The position numbers were made by a program, and so were the translations under genes. A model generated the notes under the pieces. The model was not told where the DNA came from. It saw only the letters and a list, made by a program, of their open reading frames with translations, and ran no database searches. From Aphelenchoides besseyi (Eukaryota > Nematoda > Chromadorea > Rhabditida > Aphelenchoididae), in NCBI GenBank assembly GCA_024699855.1, contig JAMPIQ010000002.1, positions 3,596,001 to 3,660,000 of the forward strand: 64,000 bases of DNA. The letters are read 5' to 3'. Positions 46,001 through 58,487 of this stretch are shown piece by piece. Positions within the stretch are counted from its first letter, which is position 1. The number at the start of each line of letters is the position of its first letter.

Positions 46001-48230
46001 CGGCTCGGGGATTTCAACGGCAAATCCTCATTATTCGTGTGTTTGTTCTTCGGAGGGTTGAAATTAAAAACTGTGCTTCAAATAGTTCAGACCGTAGATT
46101 TCGTTTTCGCTCGTTTGTCCCACGAAATGAAAAACGGAAGGGCCAATTTTCATTGTCGATGATAATTCCGAAGACTGCACATAAACTAAAAATAGTTTCC
46201 AGTTTGCCAAATGTTTCCAAGTCCCCGTTGTTGTTTAGATGTCAATTGCGGTTTCTGGCACCGAGCTTAGAACTTTTGTTACTGACTAAAAAAGAAGGAA
46301 CTATACGAGGAGATCACGTTTATTTTCAGTTTGCTTTCGAAATCTATTCTATCTTCTTAAGCTCTTGGAATCTCTAATTTGCACTGGCTGATTACTGATC
46401 AAACATTAGATAAAGACGTACTCTTCTTTCTTAATTAGCTCATTAACGTGTTCGCTGTTCCGAATTCAAGGACGCAATTCATGTAAATGAACTGTCTCGT
46501 TCTTTTTGTTACAAGGCTTCTGGATTGGTCAACACGAACTGATTGTTCCTGGAGATTTCTCTAATTGGTTCATGACCATATTTCTGTTCTCGCATTTCAA
46601 CCTTGTGTGCACAGCAATTGAGATTCAAAATGTTTACATAGGCGCAAAATAATTTCAATCGAAATGTTGATGTCACGTTCACTCATATCCTTTGCATTCT
46701 CCACGCACAAACAATCCGAGAAGCCTGTCCAACTATTGTGTTTGAGTTCAATGGTACTTCCGCCAATTTGACCGTTGTATTGCATTTGTGTCAAAACGAG
46801 ATTGTTTGCGGTCTCCGATTCTGCTTCCAACGGTAAGAATATCGCTTACTATCAGTTCCCAGTTCTTGCCTTCACATCTGTTTTATTGCTTTTAGTGGAG
46901 AAGCACAAATTAGTCAATTGACTTCCGTTCTTCTTCAGAATATCACGTTTGTCTTTTCGAGTTAATTTCATTTGGTCACGCCCTGGAACGGCACAAGTCA
47001 CGTTTAAAAAGAAGCAAGAAATTGTCGTTGGTTTAGTTTTTGATCGATTACGGTCCTTTTCGTGTATTCATTCCTTAAATTCCAAGAAGTCAATTGCTCA
47101 TTCCTAATGTTTCAGTGGATCTCGGGACTTCAATGACCGTAAAATTAGGACTCCAAACATTTCCGTTTCGTTGCGCATTTGAAGTTCAAAACAGTGATCG
47201 TTTTTGTTTGCTTTTGCAAAATTGATGTGCTCATGAACTTGGTGTTCAAAATAACTTCCGGTCTTTCGATGAATCGAATGATATTCACGTCTGGGTAGCA
47301 GAAGCTAAACCGTGGGTTTCTGTCTACGAGTAATTGATTCTGACGAAGAGGCGTCTTGACATTTGAACTCAAAGATCTGCGTCTAATTCCCAGACAATTT
47401 GAGTGCAATTGAAACCCACTTCTATTTATACGATTGCTTCAATGTGTCCCAGTAAACGAACGTTCGCACTTCATTGTCCGTATTTCGATATGCTCGAACG
47501 AGTTTGTTGAAGGTCAACGGTTGTGCTTAATTCCAACAAACGGTCTCCATACTCGTTTTGATTAAATAAGAACATTTCCGGATTAAAAGTCTCTTTCCGT
47601 CCGTCGGGATTATTTGTTTCGGCTATAAAGCTTAAAGGAAACTAGACGTCCGACTAAATGGCATTTGGCATGTTTAAAACTTCATCAGCTAATCATCGAA
47701 TAAGCGTCTTGTTACGAAAGACGAGAGTTCGTTGAACAGTCCCATCGATTAAAATGCTTCTTTCTGCCTGACATATCGGATGATTTAACAACTCCGTTAG
47801 CTGTAAAATGATGAACGACAACTCGTTCTATTGGAGCTTATTGTCAAGTACAACATTTGTCATTTCCAGACACTTCACTCGAGCTTCTTTGCATTCTGTT
47901 TGCAACATTTCTGTTTTTTTGGCCCCAACATTCAATCACGTCGATTCACTCTGAGCTTCAACGGCACGACGAACGAATTGAAATTTTAATTCTTTGTTTT
48001 TTCTCTTTCAAAGCCATCGAGACAATGGAGGATTCAAATAAAAAATGACAACGAGACTCAACGATTATCATCGGTCTCTTATTTAGCGTTTTGGGTTCAC
48101 AGTTCCGCGTTGTGTGTCTTGAATTCCATTTTCAATGAAGCCGTTAACTTTTGGGACGAGTGGACAGACACTACCGACTTAACTCTTGTTCAAATTCGCT
48201 CGTTTTAGGCGACACGGTCTTCCAAAATTA
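43040..48230. other. 5 kb without a supportable gene
   Basis: Only short frames (up to 112 codons) with no domain, no consistent splice chain and no clear repeat. The sequence has coding-like words (many CGA, TTC, GTTC) rather than plain AT-rich filler, so it may be decayed coding DNA. A minus-strand frame at 46597-46830 (SETANNLVLTQMQYNGQIGG) is the most protein-like piece. I found no RNA gene or terminal repeats. Confidence 0.4.
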
Positions 48231-48241
48231 CCCCCAGAGCG

Positions 48242-50029
48242 ATGTTACCGTTTAATCGCGCCGAAACTAACAGGGCGCAAAATTCGATAAACACGGCCGC
48301 TCTGCTTATCGGCAGTTCGCCAATGGCACAATGTTTGACAAGACGAGAGAATCAGTTGAAACAAGAAGACGCAAAACATCGACAGTCAGATGGCTCGACA
48401 GCAGACACCGAATCGGATATCTCGTCGAATCAGAACGAATTGCAAAAAAATGTCCTCGTCGATTTGCTCGATTTGAGTCTTCCGAAACGCGGTTGGAATT
48501 TTCAATCAGAAAGAACGTAAGTCGGAAGTTCTCTTCTCTCATGGATGTCATTTTTCAGATGCGACATCGAATCTCATGGACTTTTTATGGGGCTGGGGAG
48601 AAATTGCTACAATATATCCGATGGTCTACGACCAGTAATCATTTTGCTGAGATGCTTGGGCTTCTTTCCTGGCTTCGTAAAAGTCGAGAAACGACGAAGC
48701 ACTCGAAAAGCGATAGTGAGTTGATGTTGTTGAATCGGATGATATTTATGTTTAGGGTCAATTCTTCTTGTTCATTTGGGTTGCCGTTAGCATTTGCGCC
48801 AATTTGTTCTTCTTTCGCATCAATGTAATTATGCTGATGCTCTATCATGAGAAGTTTGGTTTGATGCACATCACTACTGTCTCATCGATAACAACAGGAG
48901 TAAAACCATTCATCAATTTCTTCTTGCTTCTACTATTTCTCATCAGATACAAAGCACATTTGCGAATGATTCGAATGTTCGATACCGTTGATTTGTCTTT
49001 TCGATCAGCCTTCAAGACTTCGCCTCCCGTCCGCTTGTATTCACACGTATTCTTGGCTTGTACGCTTCTTGCCGTAGCAATTCCCTTATTCTATCGAGTC
49101 TTCGAGATGTTACTCGAAGATCAGCGCTTGCCACATCCACGGTAAGTTCAAAATAGGAAGTTATATAATTTATAAGATTTTAGTACAACCCTTGAATGGG
49201 CAACTGACTTCTCGTTTATAATCGTTCCGATGTTAACACTTTGGAATGTGTTACCTTTGTTCTTATATGTTTTGGCTAATAGGATCGTTTGTTATTGGTG
49301 TCGAGCGCTGAAGAAGTCGCTGAAGAAAGAACACGTGCAGAGAAACTTTTCGCTCAAATTCTACTACGAACAATTTCTGAGGCTTACAGCACTACAAAAG
49401 GCTATTGGAAGTCTCTTCAATCCGGTGATTCTCTTGTCATTAAGTTGGTCCTTATCAATTCTGTCGCTAACTATCTACTTCTTAACCCAACCGACATCAA
49501 GTCTTGCCGAACCAATAACAATCGAACAGATGGCATCGGAGAAAAGCCGGAAACTTTTAACCGAACGTGTGTACTTGAATTTGGGATGGAGTGCAATCCA
49601 AATCCTCGTTGCAATTCTTCATATCATAGCTATTTGTCTGACCGGTTTAAAGACGAACGAAGAAACGAGAAAGATCGTGAACACCGTACTTTCTATCGTT
49701 CCTGATGCTTCGGCAGAGATTGATCGATTTCAAGTAAATAACTTTGCTTATACCGTTGATTAGCTCTGATTTAGATTTCATGTTTTGTTCACAAAATGTC
49801 GATGCAACAAATGTAAGTTCGATGTTCGCAGTTCAAAAACCATTCGCTATTTTTTAGGTATGGAATGAGCGTCTGGAGAGCTTTTCCGTTGGAAAGAACA
49901 ACCGTTTTCACAGCGATCTCAATAATCGTTACCTACTCATTTCTGTTGCTTAAACTCAAAGATAATCCGGCAGTTTCACCGATTTCAAGGCAAATGATCT
50001 ACGTCAACTCATCTAGTTGTCTCACATAA
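48242..50029 (+). CDS. Gustatory-receptor-family protein (LITE-1/GUR/EGL-47 type)
   Basis: About six exons and 480 residues: a charged cytosolic N-terminus (MLPFNRAETNRAQNS ... STADTESDISS), then transmembrane segments LFIWVAVSICANLFFF, PFINFFLLLLFLIRY, VFLACTLLAVAIPLFY, IVPMLTLWNVLPLFLYVLA, ILLSLSWSLSILSLTIYF, AIQILVAILHIIAICLTG, and the C-terminal signature YGMSVWRAFPLERTTVFTA ... IVTYSFLLLKLKD, matching the TY...Q-type TM7 of insect Gr and nematode LITE-1/GUR-3/EGL-47 proteins. The N-terminus is inside, as in this family. These act as ion channels or photo/chemosensors. The last two introns (about 49734-49775, 49812-49858) are plausible but tight. Confidence 0.8.
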
Positions 50030-50190
50030 CTTCTCAAATCGTTCCGCTATTTATCACACATAAATACGTGTATCAACAATCAAACATCCACAAAATAAAT
50101 CTTTAGAATTAAAAACATAAAACTTTATAAACAAAAAGCTAAAGAAATACCCTTGAATAAATAGTCCAGACTATTATTGTTCTAGAACTC

Positions 50191-52369
50191 TCAAATGATT
50201 CCTGTACTTCCACGCTTCGCTTCCATGATATCTTCGTACAAAGCCAAACGGGCACTTCGCTTTTCTTCCGCTTCAACGTCTCGAAAACGAGCGTGCATTT
50301 GACGTTCATCGATCATACGTTCACGTTCATGCCACTTCTTCTTATTGTAGTGTGGATTGATCAATCTAAAAAGAGCGATTAGTCGACTAGAATTCGTTTC
50401 GTAAACCAACCGTAAGGATTCTTCGAAATCAGCACGTTGCAAATCATCAACTTCTGTGTCATCGATGAAATCATCCATTTCACTGTCGTGCTCGTCGTCG
50501 TAATCTCCATATCGACTATCTTCTTCCTCCTCTTCATCGCTATACATTCCACCGCTGATAAATGACGTGGACATGTGGCTACGTCCTTTCTTGAACATCC
50601 CCGGATGCGAAAGAGGTCGACCTCGATCTTCGGTCGGACGTTTAGATTTTTTGAACCGGGATTCGTCATTGTATCTCTCAGCATATCTGTCCGCATAACT
50701 GTTGCGAGAATGACGATCCCGATCCATAGCAGATGAACGATACACAGCTGACGATTGTAGTGGTGAATTGCGATAACCTCGATCATTGTAACGTGACATT
50801 GAAGTGGAATCGGACTTTCGCATTGGTGGTGCAATTTTTGAAAGTTTTTGCTGCGATGTTGAAGAATTAACAGGATGTCGAGTTGATGCATTTGAAGACG
50901 CTGGAATTTCTCGATTGGCATTCGATGCAGAGTTTAAAGATGAACCTGCAATTTTACGAAAACGATCTGCGAATGTGATCATTTGCTTCGGTTTAGCAGC
51001 TGAACTTCCGTTGGTTGAAGGGTTGGAAACCGGTTCAGGAGGCGGTTTGTAGCGCATATCTCCGGGTAAATAACGTTGTTCAGGTTTTGGTGCAAACATC
51101 GAAGCATTTGATTGATTGGTGCTGGAAGACTGCGAACTTGTGGTTATCGGACGACTTCCTTTGGCGTTTGAAGAGACGGTCGAAGTCTTTGTTGACGATG
51201 ATTTGGCAGAACTAGGCGGACCCAAAGTACGACGATCGGATAGTTCGTATGGATTTGATAAAGATTTGAGATTCGAAGTTGATCGTTGTTGTGGAGTTTT
51301 GGATGCGGAAAGTGATGGTTGTTTGACAACTGGTTGAACACGACGCGTCGAATCGACTGTACGTTTCATGACTTCTCGACTATCCGCAATAGTTGACGGC
51401 TGGTTGGCTTTCAACATCGCGTTGGTTCGAGCGGCCACAGAATCCGGGTCGCTGTTCTGTTTCGCTGTTTCCATCAAGGCTTTGAAATCGAGAGCGGAAT
51501 TGCCGGACGTTGTACGTTTTGTTGTGGCGGCCATTTTTCGCTGCTTTTCAGACATTCGACTACTCGAAGCGGTACGCAGTTCGTCGCCGGTTTTTCGCTG
51601 AGTTATCACCGATTCGTGCTGAGCCGACAAAGCGGCAAATCCACCGGCCTTAACGTTTCCAACTCGAACGCCTCCACCAGATGCTTTGGTCGAACTGTGA
51701 GCCAATTTTCCGGCGCGACTCTCCATTGCCCGGTTGATCGACTCACGAATCTGTTTGCCCTTCCGGTCGATTTCTTCCTAAGTTTGAAGAAAAGAATAAA
51801 ATCGAAAAGTTTAACCAACTTCTTCTCGTTGTTGTCGTTTAATCAATTCCATTTCGACGTGAGAGTTGTGCGCGTAGCGCTGTTGCAATTCGATTGCCGA
51901 CTTTCCGAACGCCGACGCGATCTTCTTGTTTGCCTGAACGGTACGTTCAAATAGTTGGAAGACGTTCGAAACACTTACGCGGCCCTGATTTGCTTGAAGG
52001 CGCAAAGAAATCAGACGTTCGCGCTCCTTTTTCTTCTCAATCTCTTTCTCCACCTCAGCTTGACGCTGTTTACGCAGAAACGATTGAATCCCATTGGGAT
52101 CAACTTCTGCTTCACTCTCGACGGGCTTCTTCTTCGGAATCACGAACTGAAAAAGTAGTCGAAACAATGTAAAAACCTGTGATTACCTTTTTTTCTTCTT
52201 TGGGTGGCGCTCGTCGCTTCCGTTCTTCACGTCCTCGTTCCAACTCCATTTGGTATCGATGACGATCCTGCTGCTTCCGCATCTCGCTTTCACGCTCCGA
52301 CTCCTTGACGAGTTTTTTGCTCGTCTTTGCATTGTGAGACGCTTGAGCCAGGAGCTCTTGAAAGTCCAT
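50191..52369 (-). CDS. spt-2: SPT2 histone H3-H4 chaperone
   Basis: Starts MDFQELLAQASHNAKTSKKL, the conserved SPT2 N-terminus, followed by charged coiled-coil exons (KKPVESEAEVDPNGIQSFLR), a long Ser/Thr/Gln-rich disordered middle, and the C-terminal histone-binding domain: EEEEEDSRYGDYDDEHDSEM, DDFIDDTEVDDLQ, NPHYNKKKWHERERMIDERQ and EEKRSARLALYEDIMEAK, ending GII with the stop at 50191. A 45 nt intron (GTTGGT...TTTTTAG, about 50368-50412) must be removed so that SLR joins LINPHYNKKKW; it is in frame and lacks stops, so naive translation hides it. Nuclear chromatin factor acting with transcription and replication. Confidence 0.9.
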
Positions 52370-52645
52370 TGGTAGATTTCTGAAAGCAGTGCGTTACGTT
52401 TCAAAGTTCAGAGAAAAAGTTCGAAAACAAAATCAACACGAGAAATTCCACGAACAAAATGGTTCGCTCGATACAAAAAGCTGCCAATCGATATTTTGCA
52501 AATTTAAATACAGAAACATTCAAGAAAACTAAAAAAGTCGCCGATAAGACCGGACACTCGCATCATGATTGGCGTTTAAACAGCCTGTACGTCTGGCACT
52601 CTGTGCTTCAAGAGCCAAACGACGCTTAGCGTCTGTTGAGTTTCG

Positions 52646-52967
52646 ATGGCTGACTGGAAAAAACCACTCGCTCAGCAAGCGGTTCGGCTGTGAATGCTGA
52701 CAACGAAAAATTTTCGCATTACGTCAATGAAATCGCTGAAAAAATCAATGGTAAGCAGGGCGGTTGCGACTATTGATTTGTTTTAAGATGATCAGAAGAA
52801 CAACCGAATGATTATTTTAAGTTTGTCGCTTCATTTTCAAATCTTCTACGATTGTTCAACGGTAAGTTCCTTTTTGAGTTTGTTACTTCTTTTGTGTTTC
52901 TGTTATTACAAGCTTATAATTCGACTTTAACTTTGTTGTACTACCAGCGAGCTATCTTTGTATCCTA
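52646..52967 (+). CDS. Small protein, first gene of a possible operon
   Basis: Exons joined by two normal introns give ASGSAVNADNEKFSHYVNEI, AEKIN, DQKNNRMIILSLSLHFQIF, YDCST and RAIFVS with TAG at 52965-52967. The start MADWKK at 52646 is in frame only if one A is added to the six-A run at 52658-52663; otherwise the exon lacks an ATG. About 70 residues, no family known. The stop lies 35 bp before the ATG of the next gene with a TTCAG acceptor between, as in nematode operons. Confidence 0.4.
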
Positions 52968-53002
52968 GTGTTTACTTCAGAGTCTGCTTCAGGGTCATAA
53001 CA

Positions 53003-53461
53003 ATGACACGACGTCCGGCGCCTGTTGATGGAGTTGTCAACTACTCGGCACCCAAACGACAACGGAACGATCTGTCAAACAGTACAAGTGACGAAGAACA
53101 AAAAGAGAAACATCAACAGTTGGTCAATGATACCGTTAAGGAACTCATCGACAACTACAAGGACGAAGAAGGTCGTGTGCTGAAACAGCTTTCGCGAAAC
53201 GTGAACATGAAACTCTGTGAGAAACGAGCGATTAAAGAATTCTCCGAATTGATCGAAATGACGAAGAACGCAACCGTTTCGAAACCTCAAAAGCCGCTAC
53301 TTCGCAAAGTTTTTACCAAACCAATCGTCATCGTCAGCAAGTCGGATCTGGTGGTTGAAGATGCACGTATCAAACAAGCAGAGCTAGCCATTCTAAAGTT
53401 TCAAGAAACGATACGTCAACTCTCATTAGAATGCGAGGCGACATTGAAGTCTTTCAGTTGA
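53003..53461 (+). CDS. Uncharacterised 152-residue charged protein
   Basis: Single exon starting MTRRPAPVDGVVNYSAPKRQ just after a TGCTTCAG acceptor; an upstream in-frame ATG (52958) would lie before that acceptor. It has a basic KRQR segment, a long charged helix (EKHQQLVNDTVKELIDNYKD), and a final helix (KQAELAILKFQETIRQLSLE). The N-terminal PKRQR suggests a nuclear protein. No family recognised. Probably co-transcribed with the small gene 35 bp upstream. Confidence 0.65.
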   Translation: MTRRPAPVDGVVNYSAPKRQRNDLSNSTSDEEQKEKHQQLVNDTVKELIDNYKDEEGRVLKQLSRNVNMKLCEKRAIKEFSELIEMTKNATVSKPQKPLLRKVFTKPIVIVSKSDLVVEDARIKQAELAILKFQETIRQLSLECEATLKSFS

Positions 53462-53646
53462 TTGTTTGTTGTTCGAACTCGTGTATTCATCGCTTGTAAT
53501 AAACTCGGTCAATAACTATGCAGGTTAGCGTTTTATTGGAATAAATAAGTAAATCGAAACATGATAACGCGGATGAAATAACACAAAGACTAATAAAATT
53601 GAAGATATAAGATGCACCTTGGAATAGTGAAAGAACAACCCGGTTG

Positions 53647-55716
53647 TTAGGATGAAGACACTTCATTTGGTTTTTGAGCAGAGTTCGCGGGTTGTTCCTG
53701 TTCAATGGTTTCAACTGTGACTGTCGTAGGCAACTTGGTTTCCAAAGATTCAATTATGTAAATTGGTTTGTTCGTGTCGCCATTTTCGCGTTCTGTCATT
53801 GTGGCTACTTCGTCGATGTCACCCAAACTCTCTTCCATTGTGCGATGCGAAGTGTTGGTGTTGACCGTATAACTGCGATTCGACTCCGAAAACTCGTGCA
53901 AAGTCGAGTCTGTCATCTCTTGCCAACTTTGAATACAATCTTCGGCTGAAATCCTTTGAAGTTACAGAAACATTGGAGTGTACTTACACTCCAACAGATT
54001 GTTGATGTAGGAAGCACGAGCAGATGCCTCATTACGAGAAGAATTGATCAAGTCGCCCAACTTCAAAAAGAAATTCGCTCGTGCGTTGGCTTCAAAGTTA
54101 GTTTCGCCATTCTGAGCTACAAAGTTTTTTCCATTCGCAATGATACGATTCACAAGATTCGGTTTCACCTAAAGACACAGTTTCTACAATGACATTGAAC
54201 TCGAACCTTGAAAAGAGCGTCGACAAGCGGGAATTTGTCATCGCTATTCGAAAACAAACTGTAAGCGATGATCGCATGGACGTGATTGTTGAAGATGGCG
54301 AAGAGTGGGTTCCTTTCTGTGATCTCCAACAGTTTGATGATCGAAGTATCGGGAGCAGAAAGTATTTCACCCAGCTTCTCTTGTGTCGGCTTATGATTTG
54401 TGTTCAGAAGATAGCGAATGACTTTCAAACACATTGCAGCAGAAATCCCCAAATTCTCGGAGTCCGGAGCCTGAAATCAGTTTCATAAAACTTCCGATTG
54501 TAACTCACATTTCCATATTCGATAGCCAACTTGACGATTTGTTCCGCTCGTTCAAGAATCGCGGACTGAAGAGAAAATTCGGGATCACAAAGTTCGTCGA
54601 AAGTGTCACGGGTATAGAGCTCGGGAAACACACGGAAAGCGGGTTCGTTCACTGATCGATTAACTTCAATGTAATAAGGGAGGATCGGACAGACATAATT
54701 GATCACCTAAATAGTTTTAAGTTACCAACGAGAATTCTGAGCAATCAACTCACTCGTGGCACTCCACCACCGGATTCTGGGAACGCAGCATCCAGCAGAA
54801 CTTTCAAGGTATCCGTTGAATAGAGAGTTTTTTTGAACGATTCGGCAAGATCAACGCGCTGCAATTGCATCTCATCGAACTCCACCCAAATGAAACTCGT
54901 GTTCTCGAGAACGTCCAAAAGTGCATCTTCTTTGAACAAACTACTCAGTCGTTTCGCAACATCGGCATCTGCGTACCACTAAAACAAACAATGAAGAGAA
55001 TCAAAAACGTTGGACTACCTGGAAAATTTTGGTTTGCATTGCTTCGTTGACACATTGAGGAATGCGAATAAGCAGTTCGGCTATTGCACCGTAGTCTATT
55101 GCCTGGAAACAATGATCTAGAAACTTGGATTCTTGCAATTTCTCCAGGAACTGAAATATGAATAGTCGATTCATGAAACTGGTTCAAACAAACCGTTCCG
55201 TCAGTTTCCTCGGAAGTACTTAGAAGCGCCAAAATGATTCGTTTGTAATATCCAGCCTTTACGTCGTCAACATACGGCTTATCTCGTGGTGCCAAGTAGT
55301 TGATGATTCCATCCATTAGGATCTTGTCGTTGAGAAGCGTCGTGTTAATGTGCGCGTTGTTCATCGCAAAAATTGCCATCGCTCGTGGTGACTGTCTAGA
55401 AATCAAAATGCAGAAAATCGCTTTGACAATGAAAACTCACTTGTACTGATCGATATAACTAATGTTTGGATCTGGTGGTGCGTAGATGCAGCGGTTCAAC
55501 AGTTCCTGGAGAATGTCGTGTTGTGCGAAACTGAAAGAGAAGATAAACAAAAAAATAGAAGACAACTCACTAGTCGACAACATAACTGGCACCAACACGA
55601 ACATCTTGAAAACAATTTTCGTGGTGTAGAACTTCGTCCAATTTGACATTTTCCTTCTCCACGATCGCTTGCAACGATGGAGGTCCTTGTTGTTGTTCCA
55701 GTTCAGCCCAAAACAT
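53647..55716 (-). CDS. saps-1: PP6 phosphatase regulatory subunit (SAPS domain)
   Basis: Start at 55716: MFWAELEQQQGPPSLQAIVE, then ENVKLDEVLHHENCFQDVRV, the classic SAPS beginning (MFW..., L-x-E-E-x-V-x-L-x-x-x-L-x-x-x-x). Further exons: SPRAMAIFAMNNAHINTTLL, PQCVNEAMQTKIFQWYADAD, INYVCPILPYYIEVNRS, RYLLNTNHKPTQEKLGEI, and an acidic tail ending SQKPNEVSSS-like AQKPNEVSSS with TAA at 53647. All introns are 35-55 nt with good borders. About 560 residues, shorter than vertebrate PP6R1-3 because the C-terminal tail is small. It recruits the PP6 catalytic subunit and acts in the cytoplasm, for example in polarity and mitotic kinase control. Confidence 0.88.
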
Positions 55717-57816
55717 AATCGTACTGAAAAAATAAGATTCATCTTCTAGTCGCTGTACACGATCAAAACTCCAAGAAATGAACGCAATCTCGACAACTAT
55801 TGGCCACAGAAAGCATCCAAGAACTGCAAGTCGAAATCCTTAAATCAGCTTCTTGGATGAATGGGCCAATAATACTCGATCGAATGTTCTTGTCTACGGT
55901 CATCCCGGTGTACTTGCGAGCAAAACATAACCGAGAATCTCTGTAAGTCGGTGATTTTTCAACTAATCCGCAAGAACGAAGTTTCGCTTTCGATTTTGTT
56001 TTCAAGAAGCGAAGTTTACATCTGGTTTCTGTGATCGCATCTTGTCAATGATGAGTAGTTAGAAGCGCATTAAGAAATTTCAACAATTGAAACGTTGAGA
56101 ATGAAGTCATTTGATGTCATCAATCATTAGCGTCTATGTGAATGTTACAGCAAACTCTGGAAATAGAATCAAAGTCGTAATCGATCTCCACGTTGAAAAG
56201 GAATTCGTCGACTAAACTCGTGTCTACATGTTACTTCGCATTTCCGATTTGCTGATGAAAAGCGACGAGTTGAATGGGCGCCACGAGCGCAACGTCTTAA
56301 AAGTTTCCATTTTAGTCGTTGGGTGTCAGTTGGGTGTTTCGTTTGTTGGTGGATCGATTTGTCGTGTTCGAGTTTTCGATTCATCGGCCAATTTCAGAGA
56401 CTCACATTTTGAAGACGATCGTTGGTGTCTCGTATAATTCACGATGTTATCGCCACCTCGAACCACATTTTATCGGTGAGTTTTGTGCTCTTTCTGCTTA
56501 TTGTTTGCATTCGAAACGACGAGCTTGTTTTCGTGGCGTTTGATCCGTTAGTGGCCACGAAAAGGGCGATCTTCGAGGTTTTTAAATTGCTTCTCTCCCG
56601 ATGCAATTAAGCGGTTCGATCAAAAGTTCTCGGGACGCTTTCACCGTTCGCCAAAAACCACGTGGTTCAGGCACCCGAACTAACGGGAATGTGCACGCGC
56701 TTCAGACCATTCGATGAAACATTCGCCAATCTGCTGGTCATGAGTGTCCATTGGATGGGAAGCGCCTGACTCCGCGAGTCTTCTTTTTGTTTCGTTCTTC
56801 TGAAACCACGTGGTTGTTCGTTTTTGCGATAAGCCACGTTTCAGTTTCGTATAAAAAACCCGAAACGTTTCTGGTCGCTTGATCACTTTCGTGCATGGCG
56901 AGGGCTCGTCGATTACCAAACTTGGTCGATGTTTACGCGTTGAAAGGTTGAAAGATGACTGTAAATCGGAATGGAAGTTCTCAACGACAGTGCGTCTTGT
57001 TGTCGTTACAAACACTAGTGTTTTGCCACGGGCTTTTCACGTTCGATGATCTTTGATGATCAACCCCGTTGTTGTTCCTGGTCGTCGGTGTTTTTATCGC
57101 AAATTGTTTTGCAAAATATTGGCGGGCGGTGTAAACGGGCACCCAGAAGTTTTAAGGCATCACGGTGGTCATTTCGATCGGAAAGAATATAAACGAGTGC
57201 GGACTGCGTTCTTTTTGGTACATTCGACACACTTCGCGGTCGACTTCTAAGCTTCTGTTTCATGTCTTCACTTACGGTAATGGTGCTCTCGGTTTGGAAA
57301 CTTGTTTTCGATCTTCCCCACGAACTGATCTCTGTTTTAAGCGCTGAATTTCGAAGCTTTTTTCTTCTCGTTCACGCAGCAAAACGATTTTGGTTGTTGT
57401 TTGTTCGAATGTCCACGATCACATGCGTTTAAGTCACCGAAAATGACGACAAAAAGATCCATGGCTCTCGAACAGAAGGACGTCCTTCTCTCCACTCTCT
57501 CTAGCCGGTAGAGCAAAGTCCAATTGGCAGTGGGAGAAGGTTCTTCGCTCGTGTGTTTCGTTGAATAAGCGGAGATGAAGTACGAAATGTTTGTTGCTCG
57601 AATTTGCTCGCAGTTTCTGTTTGCGCGTTGTGGGTTGGGCCAACGACGATCATCCAATTGATATCGTCGACTTGTATTTGTTTATGCCACCACTGATTGA
57701 GTGGATTCCGTTTGTTAACGATCTGCGATGACTAGTCGAAAAGCTCCGCTTTGCGTGTTAGCAATCGAAATGCCGTTGATTATTCCGATCATTTCAGACG
57801 ATCTAGCCATCCGAAA
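55717..57816. other. 2.1 kb without a supportable gene
   Basis: Short frames on both strands lack domains or splice partners. The 12 bp palindrome AACCACGTGGTT (E-box core) occurs twice, at 56656-56667 and 56804-56815. A GATCATTTCAG acceptor ends the region just before the next start. Confidence 0.4.
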
Positions 57817-58487
57817 ATGACAGGAAAACCGCGTCTTCGTCGTATCATTCACCAGTTATTCGAACAAGGAACCGCACGTTTGGTTGTGGACGAAACATTC
57901 GAAACCATTCACGTAAATTCGATTATTCAATCAATTGAATTACAGAACCAATTTTAGGGCGTTTTGTTGAACGATTCTCACGACACTTTTTCGATTCACG
58001 GTCGGGTTATTCGCCCAGAAGTTACTCACACAACCGATTCGATTGAGAACGCCGTGGAGAAGACGAGTGGAAGCACGTTGATGCGAATTTCGATCGTCGA
58101 CTGTGAGACCGGCGACAAGTACGTTGTCGAAGATGTGCCCGTTTTCTTCACTGAACTAACAAACGAAATCACCGGCTCTGTTCACGTTACACTCCGAATC
58201 GATCACCCGGCAATCGAATTTCACACCCAAGAAGTTTTCATTGGTTATCGGTAAGCAATTAGTTGATTAAAGATCGTAATAATGAGTTTGATTTTAGCGC
58301 TGATGTTGAAATCGCTCAGTACATCGACCCCAAACTGTCACCTAACGGAAAAAAGAAGGTGCTCATTGGTCCGATGGCGCTGAAGGTGATTGCCAATGAG
58401 AAGACTGCACCCAGCGAACGTCGAATCTCCGAATGCTTGACGACAGGAGCAGTTTTCATCGAGTCGAGTAACGACTTTCTCGCTTAA
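57817..58487 (+). CDS. Uncharacterised protein, ~190 residues
   Basis: Three exons with clean introns (about 57913-57957 and 58252-58298). Start at 57817 follows a CATTTCAG acceptor: MTGKPRLRRIIHQLFEQGTA, VLLNDSHDTFSIHGRVIRPE, a beta-rich middle (LMRISIVDCETGDKYVVEDV, VHVTLRIDHPAIEFHTQEVF), and DPKLSPNGKKKVLIGPMALK to the TAA at 58485-58487. The alternating hydrophobic strands suggest a beta-barrel or sandwich fold; I cannot name a family. The coding frame and splice sites are in good order, so the gene looks real. Confidence 0.7.

Noticed and set aside
50368..50412. Extra VYETNSSRLIALFR segment in SPT2
   Set aside because: It is a 45 nt intron without stops (GTTGGT...TTTTTAG); removing it restores the conserved SLRLINPHYNKKKW.
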